Assembly: GCA_017961385.1 (NCBI GenBank)
Contig: JAGCXJ010000161.1
Location: 1 to 7,202 of the forward strand
Direction of reading: 5' to 3'
Origin: Lachnospiraceae bacterium
GTDB taxonomy: Bacteria; Bacillota; Clostridia; Lachnospirales; Lachnospiraceae
Length of the DNA stretch: 7,202 nt
In this document: in pieces, positions 1-6,501 of the stretch
Layout: each line of letters starts with the position of its first letter
Numbering within the stretch: the first letter of the stretch is position 1
The notes under the pieces: model-generated
Seen by the model: the letters and a program-made list of their open reading frames with translations, nothing else
Databases searched by the model: none
What the model was told of the DNA's origin: nothing
Translations under genes and position numbers: made by a program

Positions 1-24
1 ACTTGAAAGGAAGCTCAAAGTTTA

Positions 25-513
25 ATGGACAAAAACACCGCTGAAAAACTTTATGAAGCTTTTTACATGAAGGTGTTTTCCTACGTAATGACGCTAACGA
101 GTGATCGGGAAGACGCAAAGGAGATAACCCAGGAAACATTTTTCAGGGCAATCTCCACAGAACACTCATTCAGAGGAGAGAGCGACAGCTACACTTGGCT
201 GTGCGCAATAGCAAAAAACCTCTTCATAGATGAGAAAAGACGCAATTCCCGATTTGAACAGGTAGAACTCGAAGAGCAGCAGGATACGGGGAAAAGCTTT
301 GAAAAGAGCCTGATGGATTCAGATACATCCATCAGGGTTCACAGAGTGCTTCATGAAATGGAGGAACCCTATAAGGAAGTTTTTCAGCTTCGCATATTCG
401 GGGAATTGTCCTTCAAGGAGATAGGTTCCATCTTCGGTAAAACGGAAACCTGGGCCCGGGTAACCTATCATCGAGCAAGAATAATGATCAAAGAAAGGAT
501 GGAGAAGTCATGA
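25..513 (+). CDS. ECF-type RNA polymerase sigma factor
   Basis: This 162-residue protein is an extracytoplasmic-function sigma factor that directs RNA polymerase to a small stress regulon. Region 2 spans about residues 9-75, with the typical DAKEITQETFFRA helix (about 30-42) followed by the promoter-melting and -10-recognition segment around YTWLCAIAKNLFIDEKRR. Region 4 spans about 105-159 and includes the helix-turn-helix segment SFKEIGSIFGKTETWARV, which reads the -35 element. The acidic linker between them (about 78-100) is usual, and the length is normal for the family. The ATG at 25 is preceded by GAAAGGAAG at about 5-13, an acceptable ribosome binding site. Its stop overlaps the start of the anti-sigma gene as ATGA, so the pair is almost certainly translationally coupled. 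ECF operons are often autoregulated, but the promoter is outside the window. The ECF assignment is firm; the subgroup and regulon are unknown. Confidence 0.95.
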   Translation: MDKNTAEKLYEAFYMKVFSYVMTLTSDREDAKEITQETFFRAISTEHSFRGESDSYTWLCAIAKNLFIDEKRRNSRFEQVELEEQQDTGKSFEKSLMDSDTSIRVHRVLHEMEEPYKEVFQLRIFGELSFKEIGSIFGKTETWARVTYHRARIMIKERMEKS

Positions 514-1454
514 AATATGAATGCGATGTAATAGAAGATCTATTACCGTTATATAAAGACAAAGCATGCAGCGCGGCAAGTTCTAAGGCCGTTGAAGAGC
601 ATCTTGCAGAATGTCCAAAGTGTGCGCAGATGCTTAACGCATTAAAAGATACAGTTATAGATGAAATGATAGTAAGGGAGAGAGATGAAGTAATCGATTC
701 CCAGTCTAGGTTCTTCAAGAGAAGAAGTGCTGTTATAGGAAGTGTTTTGGCAGCTATATTTGCTCTGCCGATACTTATATGCATGATCGTTGATCTTGCA
801 AGCGGCAATGGTCTGGGATGGTTTTTCATCGTGCTTGCCGCGATGTTTATCCCGACATCTCTTTTCGTAGTACCTTTAATGGCACCTAAAAACAAGATGT
901 TTCTTACAATGTGTTCATTTACAGCAAGCGTGATCGTGCTTTTAGCAGTCTGCTGTATATATACCAGAGGAAGCTGGTTCTTTATTGCGGCATCATCGGT
1001 ATTGTTCGGTTTAAGTGTCTGCTTTGTACCGTTTATTGTATGCAGAAGACCTGTAAATGCGTATCTTAAGAATTTCAAGGGTCTTGCTGCGATGACGATG
1101 ATCACTGCTACATTTTTCCTTATGATGATTTGCATAGGAATACATGTTGCATCAAGAAATTACTTCATACTGGCATTTGGCATATCTGTTCCTTTAGTGC
1201 TTTTAACCTGGATAATTTTTTTGATCATCAGATATATGCCCGCTAACGGATTTGTTAAGGCCGGTACTTGTATAGGCGTGATCAGTATCGCTTCATTCAT
1301 CGCAGATGTGATAACGACTCAGATACTGATAAATAACGGAGTAACAGTATATTCAGATTATTCATATGTTGGTGCGATAATCGGAGTTGCAGTAGGTGTG
1401 ATTCTGATCGCAATCGGTCTTGTAGTTAAAAAGGGGAATAAAGAAAATGATTAA
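510..1454 (+). CDS. Polytopic anti-sigma factor with zf-HC2 zinc-finger N-terminus
   Basis: The N-terminus is a zinc-binding anti-sigma (ZAS/zf-HC2) domain. C5, H31, C35 and C38 fit the family pattern of C/H-x25-H-x3-C-x2-C, around the motif HLAECPKC. Such domains clamp the cognate ECF sigma factor in the cytoplasm. After a charged linker (about 46-71) come roughly eight hydrophobic segments, near 72-95, 102-124, 131-152, 155-178, 191-213, 218-241, 251-273 and 285-306, and a short basic tail. Most single-pass ZAS proteins are shorter, so this 314-residue form has an unusually large membrane portion that may itself sense the envelope signal. The ATG at 510 overlaps the sigma stop by 4 bp and has AGGATGGAG at 496-504 as its binding site. 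The sigma partner is inferred from adjacency. No protease-cleavage site or extracellular sensor domain is apparent. Confidence 0.9.
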   Translation: MKYECDVIEDLLPLYKDKACSAASSKAVEEHLAECPKCAQMLNALKDTVIDEMIVRERDEVIDSQSRFFKRRSAVIGSVLAAIFALPILICMIVDLASGNGLGWFFIVLAAMFIPTSLFVVPLMAPKNKMFLTMCSFTASVIVLLAVCCIYTRGSWFFIAASSVLFGLSVCFVPFIVCRRPVNAYLKNFKGLAAMTMITATFFLMMICIGIHVASRNYFILAFGISVPLVLLTWIIFLIIRYMPANGFVKAGTCIGVISIASFIADVITTQILINNGVTVYSDYSYVGAIIGVAVGVILIAIGLVVKKGNKEND

Positions 1455-2379
1455 GAGAATTTTATATACAATTGTTTTTGTAGCGGCTTTTATATGCCTT
1501 AGCGGATGCTCTTTTATTGTCGGATCCAATTATTTATATCAGAACGGAGATAAGTATACGGCAGGTGATAGGCAGATAAAGGATAAGATTGAAAATATAA
1601 GCATTGATTACACGTTCGGCAATGTGAAATTGATCGGTGCTGACACTGACATGATTTCTGTAAAGGAAACGTCTTCAGTTAAGCTGGATGATAAGAGAAA
1701 GGTACATACCTGGGTTGACGGAACAACACTTTACGTAAGATACTGCGCTTCAGCAAAGAATATTGATCTTAATAATCTCAATAAACAGCTTACCGTCACG
1801 ATCCCTGAGGATATGATCCTTTCAGATCTTTATGTCGATGTTTCCTCTGCAGATGTAAGCTGTGAAAACTTTAAATCTGACAGCGTGAATGTAAATTCAA
1901 GCTCCGGCAGTATCAATGCCGAATGTGAAGCAAGGATGATAAAGCTTAGTGCTTCTTCAGGAGATGTTTACCTGACTCAGAAGGGAAGCAGCGAAGAAAT
2001 ATCGATCGAAACATCTTCAGGCAGTATAGATGTTGATATGCAGGATGCAACAAATCTTTCAACAAGGGCAAGTTCCGGTGATATAACGATAAAAGCAGGC
2101 GAAGTAAAAGAGTTTAAGTCTGAGACTTCAAGCGGATACAATGAACTTAAGTTTGATTCGGTTCCTGCCGTGTCATATATAGAAGCATCATCAGGAAATG
2201 TAACAGTTTATCTTCCAAAAGACAGTGATCTTACACTGGATATGGATCCCGATGAGGATGATCTTTCTTATGATCTGGCATTTAGCAAAAAGGGCAATGA
2301 ATATATAACCGGAGACGGCTCAAATAAGATGAAGATTGAAATATCTTCAGGTGAGGTTAACTTAAAGGCTCTTGACTAA
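1447..2379 (+). CDS. DUF4097-family beta-repeat lipoprotein
   Basis: Residues 1-21 form a lipoprotein signal: basic MIKR, a hydrophobic stretch and the lipobox LSGC with the lipidated cysteine at C21, so the mature protein should be tethered to the outer face of the membrane. From about residue 48 the chain is beta-rich and matches the DUF4097 (putative adhesin) pattern. The triplet SSG recurs at 152-154, 170-172, 190-192, 209-211, 228-230, 248-250 and again at 300-302, with a related SSA at 133-135. The 18-20 residue period suggests coils of a beta-helix. The start at 1447 lies inside the anti-sigma gene (8-bp overlap), with AAGGGG at 1431-1436 as binding site. DUF4097 proteins are common in Firmicutes envelope-stress loci; enterococcal LiaX carries such a domain. 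A role in sensing or buffering envelope stress is inferred. No ligand can be read from the sequence. Confidence 0.88.
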   Translation: MIKRILYTIVFVAAFICLSGCSFIVGSNYLYQNGDKYTAGDRQIKDKIENISIDYTFGNVKLIGADTDMISVKETSSVKLDDKRKVHTWVDGTTLYVRYCASAKNIDLNNLNKQLTVTIPEDMILSDLYVDVSSADVSCENFKSDSVNVNSSSGSINAECEARMIKLSASSGDVYLTQKGSSEEISIETSSGSIDVDMQDATNLSTRASSGDITIKAGEVKEFKSETSSGYNELKFDSVPAVSYIEASSGNVTVYLPKDSDLTLDMDPDEDDLSYDLAFSKKGNEYITGDGSNKMKIEISSGEVNLKALD

Positions 2380-2384
2380 CGGAT

Positions 2385-3329
2385 ATGAAAAAGAAGATAA
2401 AAAAGTTTCCAAAGACATTGTTCGTAATGATCGCAGTTATAGCAGTATGTCTTACGGGACTGTTCGTATATAACAGGATAATGCTAAAAAAAGATGCAGT
2501 ACTGTTAAAGAAACATGTCGGCCAGATGATTGAAGTTGACGGTCATGATATGTGTGTATACTCTGAAGGACAAGGCGATCATACGATCGTATTTATGTCC
2601 GGCTGGGGTGAGCCATCGCCAATATATGATTTCAAGGCTCTTTACAAGCAGCTTAGTGATGATTATAAGATCGTGGTCATAGAAAAATTCGGATACGGAT
2701 TTTCCGATGATGCAGATGGAAGAAGATCTTTTTATACTATACTTCGCCAGGACAGAGAGGCACTTCAAAAGGCAGGTATAACAGGTCCGTTTGTGCTCTG
2801 TCCCCACTCTCTTTCGGGGGTGGAAGCTATACTCTGGGCTCAGAAGTATCCGGATGAAGTGGAAGCGATCGTAGGACTGGATATGATGGTCGCCAATGCT
2901 AATTTCCAGTCAAAATACAAAGTATTAAATGATCTTGCTATGGATGCAAATGGTATTGCAAAGAAATTCGGACTGTTTCGTTTTATCAATCCTGACAAGA
3001 CGGGGATCCTGACAGAAGAGGAAAAGAGGACTGTAACGGCTCTTTGCTGCAAAGATACATCTAATTCAACAGTAAGAAATGAGAGAGAAATAGAAAATAT
3101 AAAGGAAGTGAGTGTTGCGATATACAGCACATCACTTCCCACTGTTCCGACTATACAGTATATTACTGAAGAAGATGATGAAAATATTTGGATCGTATCC
3201 GCACATAAATTGGCTGATGCATCAAAAAACGGAAAAGTCGTAAAACTTGACTGCGACCACAGCGTTCATTGCTATGAATATGAACGGATAGCCAAAGATA
3301 TAAAAGATCTGATCAGTGGGCTTGAGTAG
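2385..3329 (+). CDS. Membrane-anchored alpha/beta hydrolase
   Basis: This 314-residue protein begins with a very basic KKKIKKFPK stretch and one hydrophobic segment (about 11-29), giving a probable signal anchor that places the catalytic domain outside the membrane. The rest has the alpha/beta-hydrolase order. An oxyanion-loop-like SGWGEPSP follows strand TIVFM (about 67-79). The strand and loop KIVVIEKFGYGFSD (about 95-108) come next, then the nucleophile elbow CPHSLSG with S142 as probable catalytic serine. D166 (GLDMM) is one possible acid, and H292 in DHSVH is the probable catalytic histidine. The elbow is P-H-S-L-S rather than the usual G-x-S-x-G, a variant I associate from memory with Firmicutes hydrolases. 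The start lies 5 bp after the lipoprotein stop and has only a weak binding site, so it may depend on translation of the gene before it. The substrate, perhaps an ester or lipid in the envelope, cannot be told from sequence. Confidence 0.87.
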   Translation: MKKKIKKFPKTLFVMIAVIAVCLTGLFVYNRIMLKKDAVLLKKHVGQMIEVDGHDMCVYSEGQGDHTIVFMSGWGEPSPIYDFKALYKQLSDDYKIVVIEKFGYGFSDDADGRRSFYTILRQDREALQKAGITGPFVLCPHSLSGVEAILWAQKYPDEVEAIVGLDMMVANANFQSKYKVLNDLAMDANGIAKKFGLFRFINPDKTGILTEEEKRTVTALCCKDTSNSTVRNEREIENIKEVSVAIYSTSLPTVPTIQYITEEDDENIWIVSAHKLADASKNGKVVKLDCDHSVHCYEYERIAKDIKDLISGLE

Positions 3330-3336
3330 CCAGATC
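3306..3336. other. Overlapping inverted repeats at convergent gene ends
   Basis: The last codons of the hydrolase gene, the 5-bp gap and the stop of the opposing gene contain GATCTG (3306-3311) matched by CAGATC (3331-3336). Inside these is a second small stem, GGCT (3319-3322) with AGCC (3328-3331), which competes with the outer one. No T-run follows on either strand, so this is not a standard intrinsic terminator. It may still act as a weak bidirectional transcript end. This is seen in sequence only and may be chance. Confidence 0.2.
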
Positions 3337-5557
3337 ATGATTCGTAGTTGATTCTAATATTGGTAAGAGCACATTGATCGCCCGAAAGAGCCACATAGAT
3401 CTCTTCAGTATCTACTAAAACATGAGTTGTATCTTTTATTGATATACCATCATTTTCTGTTCGTGAAACAATGGTATTTCCATCTCGTTTAAACGATACT
3501 GAACAGTCAAATCCGTTTTTGTTATAGTTTTTCCAAGAGTCCCAGCCGTTGAAATCCTGTCTGTTTACCAATAGCTCATTTTCAGCTACATTTTCTGCCT
3601 CCCAGTTTTCACCATCCAGCCTTACAAGAGAGAATTCCTTGTAATTCTGTCCATCAACCGTTCCGTCATCGGATGTGAATATTACATATGAAGGACAATG
3701 CCAAACAAGTCTTGCGGTTGGCAGGCTTATTGAATGGAATGAAATATTCATTCCGTCTTTTATCGGAATTCCCTTTGTTGATTCGCTTCTGTAGCCATCA
3801 ACCTGAATATTTGGAATATCTCCGGCGGGCACATTGATAAAGCTGATCTCTTCAGCTATTCTGGGGATGAAGTCAGAGTCAGTTCTTTCCTCTGATTTTT
3901 CTATCTTAACATCGCTGATGCGACACTGCTCTCCGCTAAGTCCGATATATACATATCTTGAACTGTCCGGAAGAGCAATAATGAATTCTTTAACGCCCTC
4001 TCTGTCATAGATTCTTATAAGTGCGTGATCCTTGATCTTAACGGCTTCTATACGGTATTCGCCGCGGGCAAGAGAGGTCTTTTCTTCTCTTGTCTTAGTC
4101 TCTATCTTCCTTGTTCCCTTATTTACTACATGACCGTCAAACCAGATTTCGCAGTATTCAAAGTATATTAATTCCTTGATCTCTTTTTCATCGTCATGGT
4201 AGCGACCGTCAAGAGAATCGAAGATTACCAGGGAAGGCTTGGGACTATGACTTGCTATCGATCTGTTAGAGCTTACTTTCATCTCTATAGTGGACATGTA
4301 AGGGTTGATCCAAATACCTTCGGAAATATCATCTCTGTGCTCACCGATGACAAGTTCGTTCTTTCCGGAAAGTTCCGCTATCTCTTCTCTTTCCTTCATC
4401 TCGTATTCGGTATCTAGATCTATAAGATGAAGCATGATGTTGGCAAATTCGGGATCAAACTGTGTTCCGGCACCTTCTATTAATTGTTCACGAACCTTAT
4501 CCTGCGGAATAGTGTCACGATAACTTCTTTTAGATGTCATAGCATCATATGCATCCGCAACAGAGATTATTCTTGCGACTTCGGGAATATCAGACCCTTT
4601 GAGCTTCTGAGGATATCCTTTGCCGTCATAACGTTCATGATGGAAGTTTGCACCTATACTCAGATACGGATACTCAGTAATGCTCTTTAAGATCTGTGCA
4701 CCCATAACGGGATGCTGTTTTATGAGATCAAATTCCTCTTCTGTCAGTTTTCCCTCCTTGCTGATTATCGCTTCGGGAACACCGATCTTTCCAACATCGT
4801 GCAAAAGGGCAACATAGTATATCTCTTCACATTCTGCAGGGCTCTTTCCTGCCCTTTCTGCAATTTTTTTAGAGTATTCAGCAACTCTTGAAGAATGACC
4901 GTGAGTATATTTGTCTTTAGCATCTATTGCATTTGCCAGAGCCGTCGCAGTCTGAGAGAAAAGTCTCTGCACGTTCTTTTGTTCCTCTTCTTTTTGATAG
5001 AGCCTGCTCTGGAAACTGATCAGTGTATATATGATCCCGCTAACTATGAACAGAGCGGAAATGCTGTCAAAATAGTTGCCGCCTCGTGAGTATCCGATTA
5101 TCAGATCGGGGAATAAGTATCCTATTATCCAGCAGGCGATCATGACAATGGCATTGCAGACGATCATAATGATCTTGAGTCTTCCTTCTAAGATCAATGC
5201 AATATAGATCGTACCGAGCAGCAACCATATGGGAGTGCCGCCCTCAACTCCCCCATTAGAGAAAAACATTGCAGGAAGAAATATGAATACCAGGATTAAG
5301 GACAGAAAGACTTTTGCCTTTTCAATCTTATTTTTCCTGAAGGCATATATAACATATACAGTAAAGAATATGGCACCGATAATGGTGGAGATTGTGGCCG
5401 AGACAGGTTCATGCATAATAAGACCGCATGGAATTGCAGCAAACAGCGCTGCAAGAACTGAAATCGAGAGCATAATAAATGTTCTCTCTTCAATATTTAT
5501 AGAAGAATCATACACATAACCATAGAACTGGTTATATATTTTTTTAATTCCCTTCAT
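3335..5557 (-). CDS. Membrane HD-GYP phosphodiesterase with duplicated C-terminal module
   Basis: This 740-residue protein probably hydrolyses the second messenger cyclic di-GMP in the cytoplasm. Six hydrophobic segments lie at about 27-48, 54-73, 81-98, 108-123, 127-148 and 164-181. A short charged coiled-coil linker (183-200) joins them to an HD-GYP domain (about 200-385). The metal-binding and signature residues look intact: H221, H253-D254 in LLHDVGKIGVP, H282, H306-H307, the HHERYDGKGYP motif (306-316), and D335 in ADAYDAMTSKRSYR. Residues 400-740 are beta-rich and contain two related modules (about 413-553 and 595-738), both ending in Y-x-x-L-S-G-(E/D)-Q-C; I do not recognise this domain. 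With no later membrane segment, the modules should be cytoplasmic. There is no GGDEF domain. The ATG at 5557 has GGAGGA (5573-5568) ten bases upstream. The gene stands alone, convergent with the sigma cassette and divergent from the acetyltransferase gene. Cyclic-di-GMP specificity comes from the family; the signal sensed is unknown. Confidence 0.93.
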   Translation of the reverse strand: MKGIKKIYNQFYGYVYDSSINIEERTFIMLSISVLAALFAAIPCGLIMHEPVSATISTIIGAIFFTVYVIYAFRKNKIEKAKVFLSLILVFIFLPAMFFSNGGVEGGTPIWLLLGTIYIALILEGRLKIIMIVCNAIVMIACWIIGYLFPDLIIGYSRGGNYFDSISALFIVSGIIYTLISFQSRLYQKEEEQKNVQRLFSQTATALANAIDAKDKYTHGHSSRVAEYSKKIAERAGKSPAECEEIYYVALLHDVGKIGVPEAIISKEGKLTEEEFDLIKQHPVMGAQILKSITEYPYLSIGANFHHERYDGKGYPQKLKGSDIPEVARIISVADAYDAMTSKRSYRDTIPQDKVREQLIEGAGTQFDPEFANIMLHLIDLDTEYEMKEREEIAELSGKNELVIGEHRDDISEGIWINPYMSTIEMKVSSNRSIASHSPKPSLVIFDSLDGRYHDDEKEIKELIYFEYCEIWFDGHVVNKGTRKIETKTREEKTSLARGEYRIEAVKIKDHALIRIYDREGVKEFIIALPDSSRYVYIGLSGEQCRISDVKIEKSEERTDSDFIPRIAEEISFINVPAGDIPNIQVDGYRSESTKGIPIKDGMNISFHSISLPTARLVWHCPSYVIFTSDDGTVDGQNYKEFSLVRLDGENWEAENVAENELLVNRQDFNGWDSWKNYNKNGFDCSVSFKRDGNTIVSRTENDGISIKDTTHVLVDTEEIYVALSGDQCALTNIRINYES
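3344..4321 (-). repeat. Protein-level tandem duplication inside the HD-GYP gene
   Basis: Two copies of a roughly 140-residue module are encoded at about 4321-3899 and 3775-3344. P441, S442, V444, I445, F446, S448, D450 and G451 match P622, S623, V625, I626, F627, S629, D631 and G632, an offset of 181. The ends YIGLSGEQC (537-545) and YVALSGDQC (721-729) match at an offset of 184. The opening G-I-x-I and a following M (414-421 and 596-603) also recur. The DNA copies are too diverged to be a nucleotide repeat, so the duplication is old. Confidence 0.7.
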
Positions 5558-5567
5558 TATTTATTAA

Positions 5568-5573
5568 TCCTCC
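5568..5573 (-). promoter_or_regulatory. Ribosome binding site of the HD-GYP gene
   Basis: GGAGGA on the minus strand lies ten bases before the ATG at 5557. It supports that start over later methionines such as M29. Confidence 0.75.
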
Positions 5574-5580
5574 ATAGTAT

Positions 5581-5609
5581 ATAATAACACTATGTGACAC
5601 TTTTGTGAT
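5581..5609 (-). promoter_or_regulatory. Candidate promoter of the HD-GYP gene
   Basis: On the minus strand, ATCACA (5609-5604, four of six to the -35 consensus) is followed after exactly 17 bases by TATTAT (5586-5581, five of six to the -10 consensus). Transcription would start near 5574, which leaves a very short leader carrying the GGAGGA site. In an AT-rich gap such matches arise easily, so this is tentative. Confidence 0.35.
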
Positions 5610-5612
5610 ACT
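5584..5612 (+). promoter_or_regulatory. Weak candidate promoter of the acetyltransferase operon
   Basis: On the plus strand, ATAACA (5584-5589) and the extended -10-like TGTGATACT (5604-5612) are separated by 17 bases. Each hexamer matches consensus at four of six positions. A better -35 match, TTGATA at 5617-5622, has no convincing -10 downstream. If real, this promoter would overlap the divergent one and leave a leader of about 50 bases. Confidence 0.2.
5593..5611. promoter_or_regulatory. Possible operator: direct repeat TGTGACAC / TGTGATAC
   Basis: TGTGACAC (5593-5600) and TGTGATAC (5604-5611) match at seven of eight positions and are 11 bp apart, about one DNA turn, so a regulator could contact both from the same face. 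They fall in the spacer and -35 region of the candidate HD-GYP promoter. GTGACAC is itself a small palindrome. No regulator gene is adjacent, so the assignment is only positional. Confidence 0.3.
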
Positions 5613-5671
5613 TCTTTTGATATCTTGGTATTACAAAACAAACTCATCTGGCCAGAGAGGAGAATAAGCTT

Positions 5672-6487
5672 ATGCTTAATGTTTTGACGGAAAGAATCAA
5701 TTCCGAAAATATCACCAGATACATGCATTTATTAAGCAATGCAGAGATATTCGGAATAAGTGATGAGAGATTATGCGCCTTTGGTGCATCTGATGAAAGA
5801 ACAGACAACACTTTAGGAGTTCTGGTTACAGAGATTTTTCCTCAATATATACGTATTGAAAAGCTTTACACTGTATCCGAATACAGAAACAACGGTGTGG
5901 CAGAAAAGCTATTAAGTATAATCATTGAGCCAATCGTAACTAAAAAGATGCCGATCTTCATATATACGACAGACAGCATCGATGTGAGTTACATCCAATC
6001 AAAAGGATTTAAAAAGACAGACGATGATTATTGTTATATTGAAGGAAGGCTGGGAAATCTTAAGGATATTTCACTTCCCTCAAAAAAGGACTCAATAGTC
6101 TTTGATACTATTGATAAAGTGTCTGTTAAAGATTTGGATAGATTTGTATTCAGAAATCCTCATGATAACCTAATACAATTTCCTGAAGGACTGGTAGATA
6201 TCAACAGATTTTCCGACGGAAGTCTGGTATGTAAAAAAGACGGCAAGATAGAAGCCGTTATACTCACAGAAGAGCAGGATGATCGGATAGATGTAACATA
6301 CATATACAGTACAGACGCCAAATATATACTGAATCTGTTATCAATATTAAAAAAACTGTATATGGAAGAATATACACCGCAAACAATGATAAGGTTTCTT
6401 ATTTGTAACAACAAGGTACGGGAGGGGATAGAAAAAATCCTCGCCGAAAGCAAAGAAAGACCGTTAAATGTTTACAGATTGACCTGA
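5672..6487 (+). CDS. GNAT-family N-acetyltransferase with degenerate second half
   Basis: The first part (about 30-125) has a GNAT fold signature. Strands TLGVLVTEIF and YIRIEKLYTV lead to the acetyl-CoA-binding loop and helix EYRNNGVAEKLLSIII, with R72-x-x-G75-x-A77 matching motif A. A strand (PIFIYTT) and the typical late segment YIQSKGFKKTDDDY follow. The second part (about 140-271) has a similar strand-helix order, with GSLVCKKDGKIEAVILTEE, IDVTYIYST, a long helix and IRFLICNN, but no R-x-x-G-x-A loop. It looks like a non-catalytic second GNAT-like domain. The length of 271 residues is nearly twice a single GNAT domain and fits this. The ATG at 5672 has GAGGAG (5657-5662) nine bases upstream. 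The next gene starts 14 bp after the stop, so the two probably share a transcript. The substrate, small molecule or protein, is unknown; the downstream protein is a speculative partner. Confidence 0.82.
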   Translation: MLNVLTERINSENITRYMHLLSNAEIFGISDERLCAFGASDERTDNTLGVLVTEIFPQYIRIEKLYTVSEYRNNGVAEKLLSIIIEPIVTKKMPIFIYTTDSIDVSYIQSKGFKKTDDDYCYIEGRLGNLKDISLPSKKDSIVFDTIDKVSVKDLDRFVFRNPHDNLIQFPEGLVDINRFSDGSLVCKKDGKIEAVILTEEQDDRIDVTYIYSTDAKYILNLLSILKKLYMEEYTPQTMIRFLICNNKVREGIEKILAESKERPLNVYRLT

Positions 6488-6501
6488 AAGGAGGCAAATG
6501 T

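Noticed and set aside
488..1135. Long open frame on the minus strand opposite the anti-sigma gene
   Set aside because: It lies wholly over a strongly supported plus-strand gene, has no ribosome binding site, and its translation lacks family features. It is a shadow frame.
4196..5519. Several plus-strand open frames of 64-96 residues within the HD-GYP gene
   Set aside because: All lie opposite intact HD-GYP coding sequence with clear motifs and have no recognisable protein features or good start signals.
5593..5611. CRP/FNR-type operator based on the TGTGA half-sites
   Set aside because: The two TGTGA elements are direct, not inverted, and no TCACA partner sits at the required six-base spacing.
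5617..5622. TTGATA as the -35 box of the acetyltransferase gene
   Set aside because: It matches five of six consensus bases, but no acceptable -10 hexamer lies 16-18 bases downstream.
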